Source of the DNA: Botrytis cinerea B05.10
Lineage: Eukaryota; Ascomycota; Leotiomycetes; Helotiales; Sclerotiniaceae
Reading direction: 5' to 3'
NCBI RefSeq assembly: GCF_000143535.2
Contig: NC_037322.1
Span: 1,426,001 to 1,490,000 of the forward strand
DNA: 64,000 nucleotides
A program made the translations under genes and the position numbers. Shown here piece after piece: positions 47,177-58,502 of the stretch. Each line of letters begins with the position of its first letter. Position 1 is the stretch's first letter. Below the pieces are notes generated by a model. That model had not been told where the DNA came from. It saw only the letters and a list, made by a program, of their open reading frames with translations, and made no database searches.

Positions 47177-47620
47177 ATGGGCGGGTGTGGCTGGGATGGA
47201 GCGGAGTGGGATGGAAAGAGGGAAGTGGGGCCCCGATGTGTGATGTTTGAAGACATGGGTGAATGAATTTTTGATAGCACTATTTGATGGATGGATGGGT
47301 TGATTGATTGTTTGGGGTGGAACTGATGGATGAATGGATAGGATGGAGTTACAAATTTAGGATACCGATTTTGGGGGGTTGGATTGATTTTTCTCGTTGT
47401 TCAGCACATATGTGTGGATCGTTAGGTTTAGGATTCAGGTATTCAGGAATTCTTTTAGTTACGTTGTTGAATGCATTTCAAACCATTATATTTAGTTACA
47501 TTTACATTTCCATTTGTATTTCCGGTTCCATTTATCGTTTTGGTCTGTCTTGCTCTGTCTTGTTTTGTTTTATACGTCTCCTCGAGCGTTTGAAGAACTA
47601 TGAATGTTTATATCTATATA
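47177..47620. other. 3' region of the carrier gene up to the transposon
   Basis: Contains GATG/GGAT short tandems near 47,285-47,340 and TTTACATTTACATTTCCATTT-like tandems near 47,495. No gene. The transposon's target duplication starts at 47621. Confidence 0.6.
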
Positions 47621-47625
47621 TTACA

Positions 47626-47808
47626 TGTTAGAATGAATAATAGTAATGAATCAACTAGTATATTGTGGCACCAAGACTTTTCATTGCTTCTCTATAACTA
47701 TACAAATTATATAATTTATATATATGCAAACCCCATTCAGTACACAATAAACCCGAAAGGTCCACTATCACATGCCTAATTGAATCGATCACATTTTATC
47801 CCATAACA
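47626..47808 (-). repeat. Outer element, 3' LTR (left copy), 183 bp
   Basis: Same length as the right copy, aligned without gaps. Its right half carries the A/T states at most differing sites, while its left half keeps G/C states. Confidence 0.92.
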
Positions 47809-50800
47809 GAGTCCTTCTCTTTACACTTCACATTTTGAAAAATATTTGCTTCCTTCCATATTATTTATTCGAAATATAAATCGCATTATTGCATCACTAT
47901 ATATTCAACTCTATATTATATTCCAAAAGCAATTCCAATTTTATTTAAATATTATAAATAATAAATAAGCAAACAATAACATTCTTATACACCTTATTGC
48001 TTTATCAATAAATTATCGATAATTCTATAAAGAGAGTCTTCTTGTTTTTGATATATCTTTTATAATTAGATTATTCCCTTTTATTTATTTATACAAAAAT
48101 AACTGTATTGCAATCTATTGCTTTAGTTGTTATTGCTAATCAATCTATAGTAATCCCTTTTATATTAATTATTCCTATTTGCTTTCAATATTCTAAATGA
48201 ATTACTATTTCTTTTAATAATGAATTTTGTTATTTTGATAAAGATCCTATTACTAAATATAATTATTATTATAAATAAAAGAAAGTCTGCCTTCTAATAT
48301 CTTTTCACTTTGTTTTTAATATAAACCTTTTATATCAAACTTATATCTTTTGATATTTTATTTTAAATAATAATTAAAAGAATAAGGATACTTTTGAGGT
48401 AATAATTTGCTAATATAATCGATATATTAAGGTAATGAAGGCTTTCTTTTGAAAAGAGATTAAACAAAAGGGGATTTATAAATTACAATCTGTAAAGGAA
48501 TTGATTTTTCTTTTAATATTCAAATTAAATAGAATTAATAATCTTATAAAATATATTATAGATTCATATCAATTCATTATCAATTATTTTGTTTTTATTC
48601 CTTGATATTATTGATAATTGATTTAATAGTTTTTAAAATAATCTATTTATTTTGAATATTGTTATTACAACTTTTATTATATTATTAATTACTACTTTAA
48701 ACTTGAACAAAGAAAGAGAATTTATAGCTTCGGTTATATACTCTTATATTGTATATATTATTATTGATATATTATAGAGTATTCAAGCTTTTTTGGGGCT
48801 TTTAAATGGTAATTAAAGTCTGAATATAGTAATTGATTCTCTAGATTGCTATTATGCTTTTATTTTATTGAATTGAATGGGTTTTATTGTTTTTATGATG
48901 ACTTAATAAGGTTTTCGGAAAGATTCTGTGAAGTTGAAAAGAAATATAATTATGGATCTTAATGAATCCGAAGAATCTGCTTTTAAAGAGAATAATATAT
49001 TGGATTAATCTCATCAGATTATTGGTATTCTATATTATTCTTTGAATAAAAATATATCGGTTTTATTATTTGAAAGTTTGAATAGAAAAAACATTTCTCC
49101 TACTATACCCCGTTATTCTCGATTCAATAAGCTCATAACTAAATCCGTTATTCCCTTTTCTATTTCTAAATCATTATAATTTGTCTTTTACAATATACTA
49201 ATACCCTACTCTCATTTTATAGATTCTCTTAAATCCCGAAAAAGGGCTTTCAATATTATTCAATAAGTTTATATTAATAAATCTGATAATCAAGTAGATT
49301 TGTTTCAAAGATTTTGTTTTGAGAATTCTAATATAAAATAGATTTTCAAAAGACAATAGATTACTATTAGTTTTTTAATAAAAGCTCACCCTATTAATAA
49401 AATTTATAAAAACAAAAAGGAAAAAATCAATAATTAAAATAAAATCAATGAAAAAAATAAGGTTAATTAGATTGGATTTGCAAGTCCTAGGGGATATATT
49501 AGTAATATAGATTTTATCCTTTTTAGCAATCGAAATATTATAATTAATTTTTTGAATTAAATAAATAAATTAGAAAATTAATTTCAACCTTCTAAAATTC
49601 TTTTTACATAATAAATCATTTGAATTTGATTATCGATATATTATAGATTTGAAAGAATTATCCTTTTTGATTTCTTTATTAAATAATCCTTTTTGAATAA
49701 TTTAATATAATATATGCATTTTGGATATAGATTTTATAGGATCTTTTTATATCAAATATTTTTAAACTTTTTTTTTGTTTTCTTTTTTTTTTATATTGAT
49801 AATATTTCTTTTTTATAATATTCTTTTATTATTGTTTTTATATTTTTTAAATTATAAAATGTTTTTTATATATCTTTTATTAATTAATAATCCTTTTATT
49901 ATATCAGATATTATATATCTCTATTTCTTTTTTTATATACTAAAATCCTTTCTATTTTATATTTTATATAATCATCAATTTTTTTTAATAATGATGGATT
50001 AGTAATATCCTATTATTTATATTATAGTTCGAATAAGAAGATATAGAATATATTATAGATTTTATAAATAAATAATAATTTAAATTTATATACTTGTTTA
50101 TTGGTTTTTATATCTATTATAATAAAAGGATTTATAAATCGATTAAAGAATTTTTTTTTTAAATTATAATTGTTTAATATTCTTTATATTTAATATCACT
50201 TTATTTTTAATATTATATTGTTATAATAACCCCTTTATAATATTCTTATTTTTCTAATTAATTATTGATTTTTAAAATTCTTTCAACTTTTTTTTTTCTT
50301 TTTTTAAAATATTAATACATTTGTATGCTATCAGTATCCTTCCCTTTAAATCAGCGTCCTTATTAATATAATAGAATATAAATTAGAATCTATATATAAT
50401 CTAAAATAGATTTATATTAATTATACTATACTATATTGTATTATATATGAATTCAGCAAAAAACAATAACAATACCCAATCGTTTTGCCTATAATTGATA
50501 TAGCAATTTATATAGTGAATCAAATTTTGATTTTGTTATTCGATTTGATTATCAATTTATAAATAAAATGTTATTAATAATTTATAATAAATTTATAAAT
50601 AAAATATTAGATTATTTTAAAATTTATTAACAAATTATAATTCCCTATTAAAAACTATATCTTTTAATATATCAAAATCTTTAAATATTATATTAATTAT
50701 AATATTAGCTAATTCAAAAGACGATATTGTTTTATTGATAGTAATATATCGAATTAGTTTTATAAATCTATCGATTATTATTAGAATAGAATTGTATATA

Positions 50801-52137
50801 TATTTTCTATATTTCGAAGAAGGTAAATTTGTAATAAAATTTATAGTTATTTCTTTTCAAAATCCTTTTAAAATAGAAAGGATTTGTAATTTATTATATA
50901 GTTTATATTTTTTGATAGTAGTTTGCTAATATATTATATATATTTTAATATATTATTTGATATCTTTTTTTATTGAAGATTAATAATATTTAGGTTTCAA
51001 TATTTTCAATATTTTAATAATATTTTAATAATCTTCAATAGGGTTATTGTAATATGTTTTTAAGATTTCTATTTTGAAAATGCTATTTAATAATATATAT
51101 ATATTTCTTTTATATTTAAAGAATCTATCAATACCTATCTATTATAATAAAATATTTCTAATAAAATGTAATCTTTATTTTAAATATTCTTTATTCTTTA
51201 TAAAATCATTTTTTTTTTGAAGTTGTAATAAAGCTTTTCTTATTGATTTTGATATAGATTCGAATATCATTTTATTGAATATAAAAATATTAGTAATTCG
51301 ATATGGTATCGATTGTTTGTAATTAGTTTTTATTAATGAAATTAATTGTTTATATAATAGTAAGCTATATTTTTTCTTTTGTAAATAATTAATAGTAATA
51401 TATAGGGATTTCGTTTTTATAATGGATTTATAAAATAAATTTGTAATAATTGTAATACTTTTTAATTTATTTTAAAATGTAGATAATATATTATTGATAT
51501 TTTTTATATTAATAATATAATTAAGATAATATAATGATTTATTAATTGAATTTAGTTTCTTTATTTTATATATTATTTTGAAATTATAGATTATTAATAT
51601 TTTTGTTTATTTAGTTTATTTATTATTGAAAATCTTTTTTATTATAAAATATTATAAGTTATTATAATTCGATTTTATTATAATGATATATTAATTATTT
51701 ATTAAATAATAGTATTATTATATAAATATAATATATATTATTAATAATTTCTAATTATAAATGAAATATTGTTATTTTATAGGGTCTAGCTTTTTCGAAT
51801 AGAAAGCGATAAGATGTTATTGTTGTATTGATGCTTTTATAATTCCTTTTTTGAATAATTGTAATAGAATATATTTTAAAGTAAATATTGATAAATTGGT
51901 TTTGATTATAATATAAAATGATAATTCGAAGTGCTTGAATATTAATATTGTAGTAAATGTTTTCTTTAATATCTCAAATATATCTTAAGCCTTTTTTGTT
52001 TATATAAATTCTTTTACCATTTTATTTTTTTTTATTTCTTTTATAAAAATAATTATTTTATAAACTATTATTAAATAGGTTTTGATAAATCATTAATAAA
52101 AATTTGCAAAACCTAAAAACACTTATAGTTTTTTAAA

Positions 52138-52550
52138 ATTTATAGATATTAATTATTCTATAATAATTTGAATATAATTAGATTCTATTATTACTTTTGT
52201 TTTCGAAACAACAAATCCTAGAAATTCAATCTCATAAATATAAAAAACACATTTTTTCAATTTTACGAATAGCTTGTATTCTATAAAGCATTCAAGAATC
52301 CTACAGATATTCCATATATAGCTTTTTTTATTCTCAAAATAAATTAGAATATTATTTAAATATATTATATATATAATATCTATCAAGCTTAATAATATTT
52401 GATTAATATATATTTGAAATATTACTGGAATATTGATTAAATCAAATAATATAATTAAGTATTCGAATTATTTATATTATATATAAAACATTATCTTCCA
52501 TTCGTTGCCTTCCCTAATACAAATATAATAATAAATATTTTACAAATTCA
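52138..52550 (-). pseudogene. Outer-element reverse transcriptase remnant, palm and downstream
   Basis: On the minus strand the decayed translation shows NEWK, FEYL and LFDL-like stretches. The RT active site follows as YLNNILIYFENKK (normally YLDD), then LFVKLKKCVFY and EFLGFVVS. Asp-to-Asn in the YLDD box is what G-to-A change at GAT codons produces. The inner element begins directly upstream in this reading direction. Confidence 0.88.
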
Positions 52551-53030
52551 TGTTACGACGGATTGGTAACAGGTCAACAGAAGTCACGGGACAACAGATC
52601 AATCTTGGAATTAAGAGGAATATAACTTTGCAAACTTCTCGCGAAGTTATATTTAGGATTAGAAATGTCCTAGGGGACTAATTTCAGGGATAAGAACGAT
52701 AAGCTAAGACATTGGAACTCACATGACTTGGGCACGTGATGGAGCGTCAGGGAGCGCCAGCGCTCCTGGAGCGCAGTGCGATCCATTGCGATCCATCATG
52801 TTGAGAGTATTCGGGGATTAGCATACTGAGGACGAAGATCTATATAAGGGAATGGGTTTCATTATAATGTAGAGCTTCGTGCTCAAGAACAATCATTAGT
52901 TTCATTACTATAGTTACGAGAATTGCAACCCGTTACAACCTTATTGAATTCCTACTTGAAGTCTAGTCTAAAACCACCTCGAGAGATCTCTAGACACTTC
53001 CACGTGACCCTAGAGGCAGCTCCTGTAACA
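52551..53030 (+). repeat. Inner element 5' LTR, 480 bp
   Basis: TG..CA ends with short inverted repeats TGTTAC/GTAACA. It contains a CACGTG box (52733-52738), a perfect hairpin GGAGCGCCAGCGCTCC (52751-52766), a TATA box (52841-52848) and an inverted pair ATATAACTT..AAGTTATAT near 52620-52652. Confidence 0.96.
52841..52886 (+). promoter_or_regulatory. LTR TATA box and likely transcript start
   Basis: TATATAAGG at 52841-52849 is the only clear TATA box in the LTR. GTGCTCAA at 52879-52886 lies ~35 bp downstream, the expected position of the RNA 5' end, and it is complementary to the sequence just inside the LTR at 53033-53040. Confidence 0.6.
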
Positions 53031-53040
53031 CTTTGAGCAC
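53031..53040 (+). promoter_or_regulatory. Primer-binding site, likely self-primed
   Basis: CTTTGAGCAC follows the LTR directly. It lacks the TGG that matches a tRNA 3' end. TTGAGCAC instead pairs perfectly with GTGCTCAA in the LTR at the probable RNA 5' end, with one further G-U pair, the arrangement used by Tf1-type self-priming elements. Confidence 0.6.
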
Positions 53041-53081
53041 CATTTCTGCTTCAAGTACCGATTCGATAACCAACCGCTAAT

Positions 53082-56000
53082 ATGGCATCCAGAGCTACCG
53101 CCACAGGTCAGCCTACCGGAGATACCAACGACATCGAGATGACCGATGCCCCAAAGGAGATCACTATCAACGAAACCCTTAAGATCGCCTTACCAGACAA
53201 GTACCAAGGTAGTCGACAAGAGCTCGATACTTTCCTCTTACAACTTGAGATCTACTTTCGATTCAATGAGGACAAGTTCACTACCAAGGAATCCAAGAGT
53301 ATATGGGCCGCATCATACCTTCGAGGTGAAGCAACCAAATGGATCCAACCATATTTGCGCGACTATTTCGAGCATGACGATAAGGATCGCATGCAACCCA
53401 CCCGAACAATCTTCAATAGCTTTGAAGGATTTAAGACAGAGATTCGTAGAATCTTCGGAAATTCCAACGAGCTAGAGGTAGCGGAAGATAAGATCTTCAA
53501 CCTCAAGCAGACAGGATCAGCATTGAAATATGCTACGGAATTTCGAAGATACGCTGGAACAACCAAGTGGGACGAAATCGCTATCATGAGTCACTACCGC
53601 AAGGGACTCAAACCAGAAGTCAGACTGGAATTAGAAAGATCTGCCGAGAGTACAGATCTGAACGATCTAATTCAGGACTCCATCGAATCAGATGATCGTC
53701 TCTACAGATATCGACAAAGCCAGAGATCATACAAACCCCAAGGAAATCAGAAGCAAGGGCGTTACCGCAAGAATGAGGGTAGACCACGTTACAATCCACA
53801 AAGATACGGAGACCCCATGGAACTAGACGCTACGCACTACACAAACGGGAACGATGACTCAGAAAAGAGACGAAGACGAGAAAACAACTTATGCTTTGAA
53901 TGTGGAAAAGCAGGGCACCGAGCAGCAGACTGCCGAAGCAAGAAGACAGGAGGAAAAAGGGGCAACTTCAAACCTAAGTTCGGCAAAGGCCAACTTAACG
54001 CTACCTTTACAATCCCAGAAAACCCAACTAAATCCGAAAATACTGAGACTTTCACCGTTGAGGAATTCCAGCAATTACTAAAGGAATTACCACGAAATAA
54101 AGAGGGCATGAATGCAATAGACTTATGGGAACAAGAGTATTACAGAACCCCAACACCCTCTGTGACAGAAGAAAGTCACCAGGACGAGGCAGAAGCGGAC
54201 CACGCCACGATGAGCTGGACAGCTTGCTATGATGAATTCTGCGGAATCCATCGATCAGATAAAGAAGCAACCGGATGGTTCCCCAAGAAAAGGAAGACGA
54301 AGAACCATCAGAATAATGTAACATGCACGGATTTAACTTCAAATATAACTTCGCGAAAAGTTCGCAAAGTTACCCAGCAGTTGAATGCTACGGGACAAGC
54401 AGGACAGATATACTGCAAGGTTCAGATAAATGGACACATACAATCAGCCATGATAGATTCAGGGGCTACAGGAAATTTTATTGCACCAGAAGCTGCAAAG
54501 TACTTGGAAATACCACTTCAGACGAAACAATACCCCTATCGATTGCAGTTAGTTGACGGACAGCTAGCAGGGTCTGACGGAAAGATTTCGCAGGAGACAA
54601 TCCCAGTACGAATGGGCATAACCCAACATACAGAGGTTATACAGCTTGACGTTGTGCCATTGGGCCAACAACAGATCATCTTAGGAATGCCATGGTTGAA
54701 GGCACATAATCCGAAAATAGATTGGGCACAAGGAATTGTGACATTTGATCAGTGCAAAAGCGGTCACAGGGACACGCTAGAGGCGTCCGCGAGACGTAAC
54801 ACGCGCCAAGGAGAGTTGAACGCGAACAACACCGGCGACGTAGGACACCCAGTCCAGGGTCCTCCATTAAGAGCGAAGGCCAGTACACCTCCTCTACAAA
54901 TGCAGAAGCCAACGACACGGCACGAAATCGCAATCGAGGCAAAAGAAAGGCCTACGATACCAGAACAGTACAAGAAATATGAACATGTTTTCAAAGAACC
55001 AGGGATCCATGAGGCTTTACCGGAACACAAGCCATGGGATCATGAGATAATATTGGAGGAAGGCAAGATGCCTGTGCACACCCCAATTTATTCAATGTCA
55101 GCCGATGAGTTAAAAAGGCTCAGAGAATACATCGACGACAATTTAGCCAAGGGATGGATCAGGGAATCCGCGTCCCAAGTGGCCAGTCCAACTATGTGGG
55201 TACCCAAGAAGGATGGACCCGATAGACTAGTTGTAGACTATAGAAAGCTTAACGCACTCACTAAGAAGGATCGATATCCACTTCCATTAGCTACGGAATT
55301 AAGAGATCGATTAGGCGGAGCTACGATATTCACCAAGATGGACCTACGTAATGGTTACCACTTGATCAGAATGAAGGAAGGCGAAGAATGGAAAACCGCT
55401 TTCAAAACAAGATACGGGCTATACGAGTACCAAGTTATGCCGTTCGGGCTAACCAACGCACCAGCTACTTTCATGAGGCTTATGAACAATGTGTTGTCAC
55501 AATATTTGGATACTTGCTGTATATGCTACTTGGACGACATCCTAGTATATTCAAACAACAAGGTTCAACACATTAAGGACGTTAGCAGCATCCTCGAAAG
55601 TCTATCCAAAGCAGACTTGCTGTGCAAACCAAGCAAATGCGAATTCCATGTCACAGAAACAGAATTCTTGGGATTCACCGTATCAAGCCAAGGGCTCAAG
55701 ATGAGCAAAGACAAGGTTAAGGCAGTGCTCGAATGGAAGCAGCCGACCACAATCAAGGAAGTACAATCCTTTCTAGGATTTGTCAACTTCTATAGAAGAT
55801 TTATCAAGGGTTATTCAGGGATTACTACACCCTTGACCACGTTAACCAGAAAAGATCAAGGAAGCTTCGAATGGACTGCCAAAGCACAGGAGTCATTCGA
55901 TACACTCAAACAAGCAGTGGCAGAAGAACCAATACTGTTGACTTTTGACCCAGAGAAAGAAATCATAGTGGAAACGGATTCCTCAGATTTCGCTATAGGA

Positions 56001-57938
56001 GCAGTTCTGAGCCAACCGGGCCAGAATGGAAAATACCAGCCAATCGCATTCTACTCCCGAAAACTATCACCAGCCGAGTTGAATTACGAGATATATGACA
56101 AAGAATTACTGGCGATAGTCGATGCATTTAGAGAATGGCGAGTATATTTGGAAGGATCGAAATACACAGTACAGGTGTATACAGATCATAAGAACTTGGT
56201 TTACTTCACCACAACGAAGCAGTTAAACAGACGACAGGTCAGATGGTCGGAGACCATGGCCAACTACAATTTCAGAATTTCATATGTCAAAGGATCAGAA
56301 AACGCTAGAGCCGACGCTCTTAGCCGAAAACCAGAATATCAAGAAAACAAAACGTACGAGTCATACGCTATATTCAAGAAAGACGGCGAATCACTGGTCT
56401 ACAATGCACCACAGCTTGCAGCAACACACCTGTTGGAAGACAACCACCTCAGAAAACAGATTCAATCACACTACGACAAGGATGCTACTGCCACACGCAT
56501 ACGCAAGACAATAGAACCAGGATTCACTATAGAAAATGATACCATATACTTTCATGGAAAAGTATACATTCCGAGTCAAATGACCAAGGAATTTGTGACG
56601 GAACAACATGGGTTGCCGGCACATGGACACCAAGGAATTGCAAGGACATTTGCAAGAATACGGGAAATCAGTTACTTCCCACGAATGAGAACGATAGTTG
56701 AAGAAGTTGTTGGAAATTGTGACACCTGCATACGAAACAAGTCATCACGACATGCTCCGTATGGTCAGCTCCAGACCCCAGACATGCCTTCTCAGCCATG
56801 GAAGTCCATCACATGGGACTTTGTGGTCAAACTACCACTCTCAAAGGATCCTACTACAGGAATTGAGTACGACGCGATACTCAATATAGTAGACAGGCTA
56901 ACGAAATTTGCATATATGATACCATTCAAGGAAACATGGGATGCTGAACAACTAGCATATGTGTTCCTAAGGATCATAGTAAGCATACACGGAGTACCAG
57001 ATGAGATAATCTCGGATCGAGACAAGCTCTTTACCTCAAAATTCTGGACTACCTTATTAGCACTTATGGGTATCAAGAGAAAGCTATCGACATCTTTCCA
57101 CCCACAAACAGATGGTCAAACAGAGAGGACCAATCAGACAATGGAAGCATATCTTAGATGCTATGTAAATTATCGACAAGACAATTGGGTAGAACTATTA
57201 CCTATGGCACAATTCGCATATAATACATCGGAAACGGAAACCACGAAAATCACACCAGCACGAGCTAATTTTGGGTTTAATCCACAAGCGTATAAAATCC
57301 CGATACCACAAGAAGTTAATGCCGAATCAGCAATAGTACAAGTCGAACAGCTGAAAAATCTCCAAGAGCAACTGGCTCTTGATCTAAGATTCATATCTTC
57401 CAGAACAGCAGCGTACTACAATACGAAACGTAGTATGGAACCTACGCTTAAAGAGGGGGATAAAGTTTATTTGCTACGACGAAACATCGAAACCAAGAGA
57501 CCAAGCAATAAACTCGACCACAGGAAACTAGGACCATTCAAGATTGATAAGGTAATAGGAACGGTTAATTATCGATTGAAATTACCAGACACAATGAATA
57601 TCCACCCAGTATTCCACATATCCTTGCTCGAACCAGCACCACCAGGAGCGCCAAATGCGCCATTTACAGAAATTGAACCAGTCAACCCAAACGCCATATA
57701 CGATGTCGAAACAATACTAGACTGCAAATACGTCAGAAACAAGGTCAAGTATTTGATCAAATGGTTAGACTACCCACATTCAGAAAACACATGGGAATTC
57801 AAGGAGGATCTCAGCTGCCCTGAGAAGCTACGGGCATTCCACCTGAAGTACCCACACCTGCCAGTAAAGCCTCAAGATCCGCTTCGGACAACTCAGGCAA
57901 AGAAGGATCGAAGAAGTCGAAGGAAGAAGAATCAATAG
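53082..57938 (+). CDS. Gag-Pol polyprotein of the inner chromovirus, 1618 aa
   Basis: One uninterrupted ORF. Domain order by approximate residue: Gag capsid-like region 30-230; CCHC zinc knuckle CFECGKAGHRAADC 271-284; aspartic protease with DSGATGNF near 458; reverse transcriptase with YLDD near 816; RNase H with ETDSSDFAIGAVL near 963; integrase zinc-binding HHCC about 1176-1218; integrase catalytic D, D, E near 1245, 1311 and 1347; chromodomain (YLIKWLDYPHSENTWEF) about 1540-1590; then a lysine/arginine-rich tail. Every catalytic motif is intact. Gag and Pol are in one frame with no shift, as in Tf1. The chromodomain is expected to steer integration to marked chromatin, which fits its location inside a decayed, presumably heterochromatic element. 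The last 128 bp overlap the antisense gene. Confidence 0.97.
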   Translation: MASRATATGQPTGDTNDIEMTDAPKEITINETLKIALPDKYQGSRQELDTFLLQLEIYFRFNEDKFTTKESKSIWAASYLRGEATKWIQPYLRDYFEHDDKDRMQPTRTIFNSFEGFKTEIRRIFGNSNELEVAEDKIFNLKQTGSALKYATEFRRYAGTTKWDEIAIMSHYRKGLKPEVRLELERSAESTDLNDLIQDSIESDDRLYRYRQSQRSYKPQGNQKQGRYRKNEGRPRYNPQRYGDPMELDATHYTNGNDDSEKRRRRENNLCFECGKAGHRAADCRSKKTGGKRGNFKPKFGKGQLNATFTIPENPTKSENTETFTVEEFQQLLKELPRNKEGMNAIDLWEQEYYRTPTPSVTEESHQDEAEADHATMSWTACYDEFCGIHRSDKEATGWFPKKRKTKNHQNNVTCTDLTSNITSRKVRKVTQQLNATGQAGQIYCKVQINGHIQSAMIDSGATGNFIAPEAAKYLEIPLQTKQYPYRLQLVDGQLAGSDGKISQETIPVRMGITQHTEVIQLDVVPLGQQQIILGMPWLKAHNPKIDWAQGIVTFDQCKSGHRDTLEASARRNTRQGELNANNTGDVGHPVQGPPLRAKASTPPLQMQKPTTRHEIAIEAKERPTIPEQYKKYEHVFKEPGIHEALPEHKPWDHEIILEEGKMPVHTPIYSMSADELKRLREYIDDNLAKGWIRESASQVASPTMWVPKKDGPDRLVVDYRKLNALTKKDRYPLPLATELRDRLGGATIFTKMDLRNGYHLIRMKEGEEWKTAFKTRYGLYEYQVMPFGLTNAPATFMRLMNNVLSQYLDTCCICYLDDILVYSNNKVQHIKDVSSILESLSKADLLCKPSKCEFHVTETEFLGFTVSSQGLKMSKDKVKAVLEWKQPTTIKEVQSFLGFVNFYRRFIKGYSGITTPLTTLTRKDQGSFEWTAKAQESFDTLKQAVAEEPILLTFDPEKEIIVETDSSDFAIGAVLSQPGQNGKYQPIAFYSRKLSPAELNYEIYDKELLAIVDAFREWRVYLEGSKYTVQVYTDHKNLVYFTTTKQLNRRQVRWSETMANYNFRISYVKGSENARADALSRKPEYQENKTYESYAIFKKDGESLVYNAPQLAATHLLEDNHLRKQIQSHYDKDATATRIRKTIEPGFTIENDTIYFHGKVYIPSQMTKEFVTEQHGLPAHGHQGIARTFARIREISYFPRMRTIVEEVVGNCDTCIRNKSSRHAPYGQLQTPDMPSQPWKSITWDFVVKLPLSKDPTTGIEYDAILNIVDRLTKFAYMIPFKETWDAEQLAYVFLRIIVSIHGVPDEIISDRDKLFTSKFWTTLLALMGIKRKLSTSFHPQTDGQTERTNQTMEAYLRCYVNYRQDNWVELLPMAQFAYNTSETETTKITPARANFGFNPQAYKIPIPQEVNAESAIVQVEQLKNLQEQLALDLRFISSRTAAYYNTKRSMEPTLKEGDKVYLLRRNIETKRPSNKLDHRKLGPFKIDKVIGTVNYRLKLPDTMNIHPVFHISLLEPAPPGAPNAPFTEIEPVNPNAIYDVETILDCKYVRNKVKYLIKWLDYPHSENTWEFKEDLSCPEKLRAFHLKYPHLPVKPQDPLRTTQAKKDRRSRRKKNQ
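54341..54372. repeat. Internal copy of an LTR segment in inverted orientation
   Basis: This 32-bp piece of Gag-Pol coding sequence matches the reverse complement of LTR bases 52623-52654 at 30 of 32 positions. It lies between the zinc knuckle and the protease and encodes the stretch NITSRKVRKVT. Both copies include the AACTTCGCGA..GCAAAGTT core. Confidence 0.85.
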
Positions 57939-58404
57939 GAGTAGGCGCAGCATCAACGTTTGCTGTTTCTTCCTCAACACGCTCCTTTTCAATCTTTTCC
58001 TTTTCTAGTCTCTCCTTCTCCTCCGCCTCCACTAGCTCATCGAGAGTTCGTAAACCACGGCGAAGCATCTCAGACTCACGTTTCAACAGGAAACGTTTCT
58101 GCTTTCGCAATCGCAGGATTTTAGCCATTGCTTCCTGAGAAACACTAATCGCGCGTTCCTCCTCCTCATCCAATCTGGCCTTTTGACGATCCAGACTATC
58201 CCAATCACTCTCCACAGGACCACGAACGTCACATTTTCGCCCTTGACGGATACACTCGGCGCACCGCGAGGAATCTGAAGAAGAAACAATGCATTTACGC
58301 CCTTGGCGTTCACACAGAGAACAAGAAGACATTTCGAAACCACGGGATTCAACGAGACGAGCTAAACGTAATCTTTCCTTTCGTTTGTGAAAGTTGTCAG
58401 TCAT
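57811..58404 (-). CDS. Antisense Zn2Cys6-like protein carried by the retrotransposon
   Basis: Minus-strand ORF of 197 residues from the ATG at 58404; an in-frame ATG at 58443 would add 13. It sits between pol and the 3' LTR and overlaps the end of Gag-Pol tail to tail. Near residues 28-60 six cysteines are spaced CX2CX6CX9CX2CX6C, exactly the fungal binuclear zinc cluster pattern, after a basic N-terminus (HKRKERLRLAR). A charged coiled-coil-like region follows (residues ~75-150, Glu/Lys/Arg-rich). The C-terminus is acidic and aromatic (SFDFFDPSLPELSEADLEAL), like an activation domain. A TATA-like CTATATAG at 58459-58466 lies ~55 bp upstream of the second ATG, which favours that start. DNA-binding or regulatory function is inference; the protein could also be a restriction or control factor of the element. 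Confidence 0.72.
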   Translation of the reverse strand: MTDNFHKRKERLRLARLVESRGFEMSSCSLCERQGRKCIVSSSDSSRCAECIRQGRKCDVRGPVESDWDSLDRQKARLDEEEERAISVSQEAMAKILRLRKQKRFLLKRESEMLRRGLRTLDELVEAEEKERLEKEKIEKERVEEETANVDAAPTPIDSSSFDFFDPSLPELSEADLEALLAGVGTSGGMPVASQGS

Positions 58405-58489
58405 ATTGAATAAAGAAATACCATACAGCGACAAATATCCCAAGTGGGGTACTACGTTCTATATAGACGCTTGGGACAAGCGCTAGGCT

Positions 58490-58502
58490 AAGAAGGGGAT
58501 AG
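58490..58502 (+). promoter_or_regulatory. Polypurine tract of the inner element
   Basis: AAGAAGGGGATAG ends exactly at the first base of the 3' LTR, the position from which plus-strand DNA synthesis starts in LTR elements. Confidence 0.8.

Noticed and set aside
49775..50929. Phe/Ile/Tyr/Leu-rich open frames in the AT island
   Set aside because: They are a by-product of extreme AT content. The real reading direction of the decayed element is minus and its frames are full of stops.
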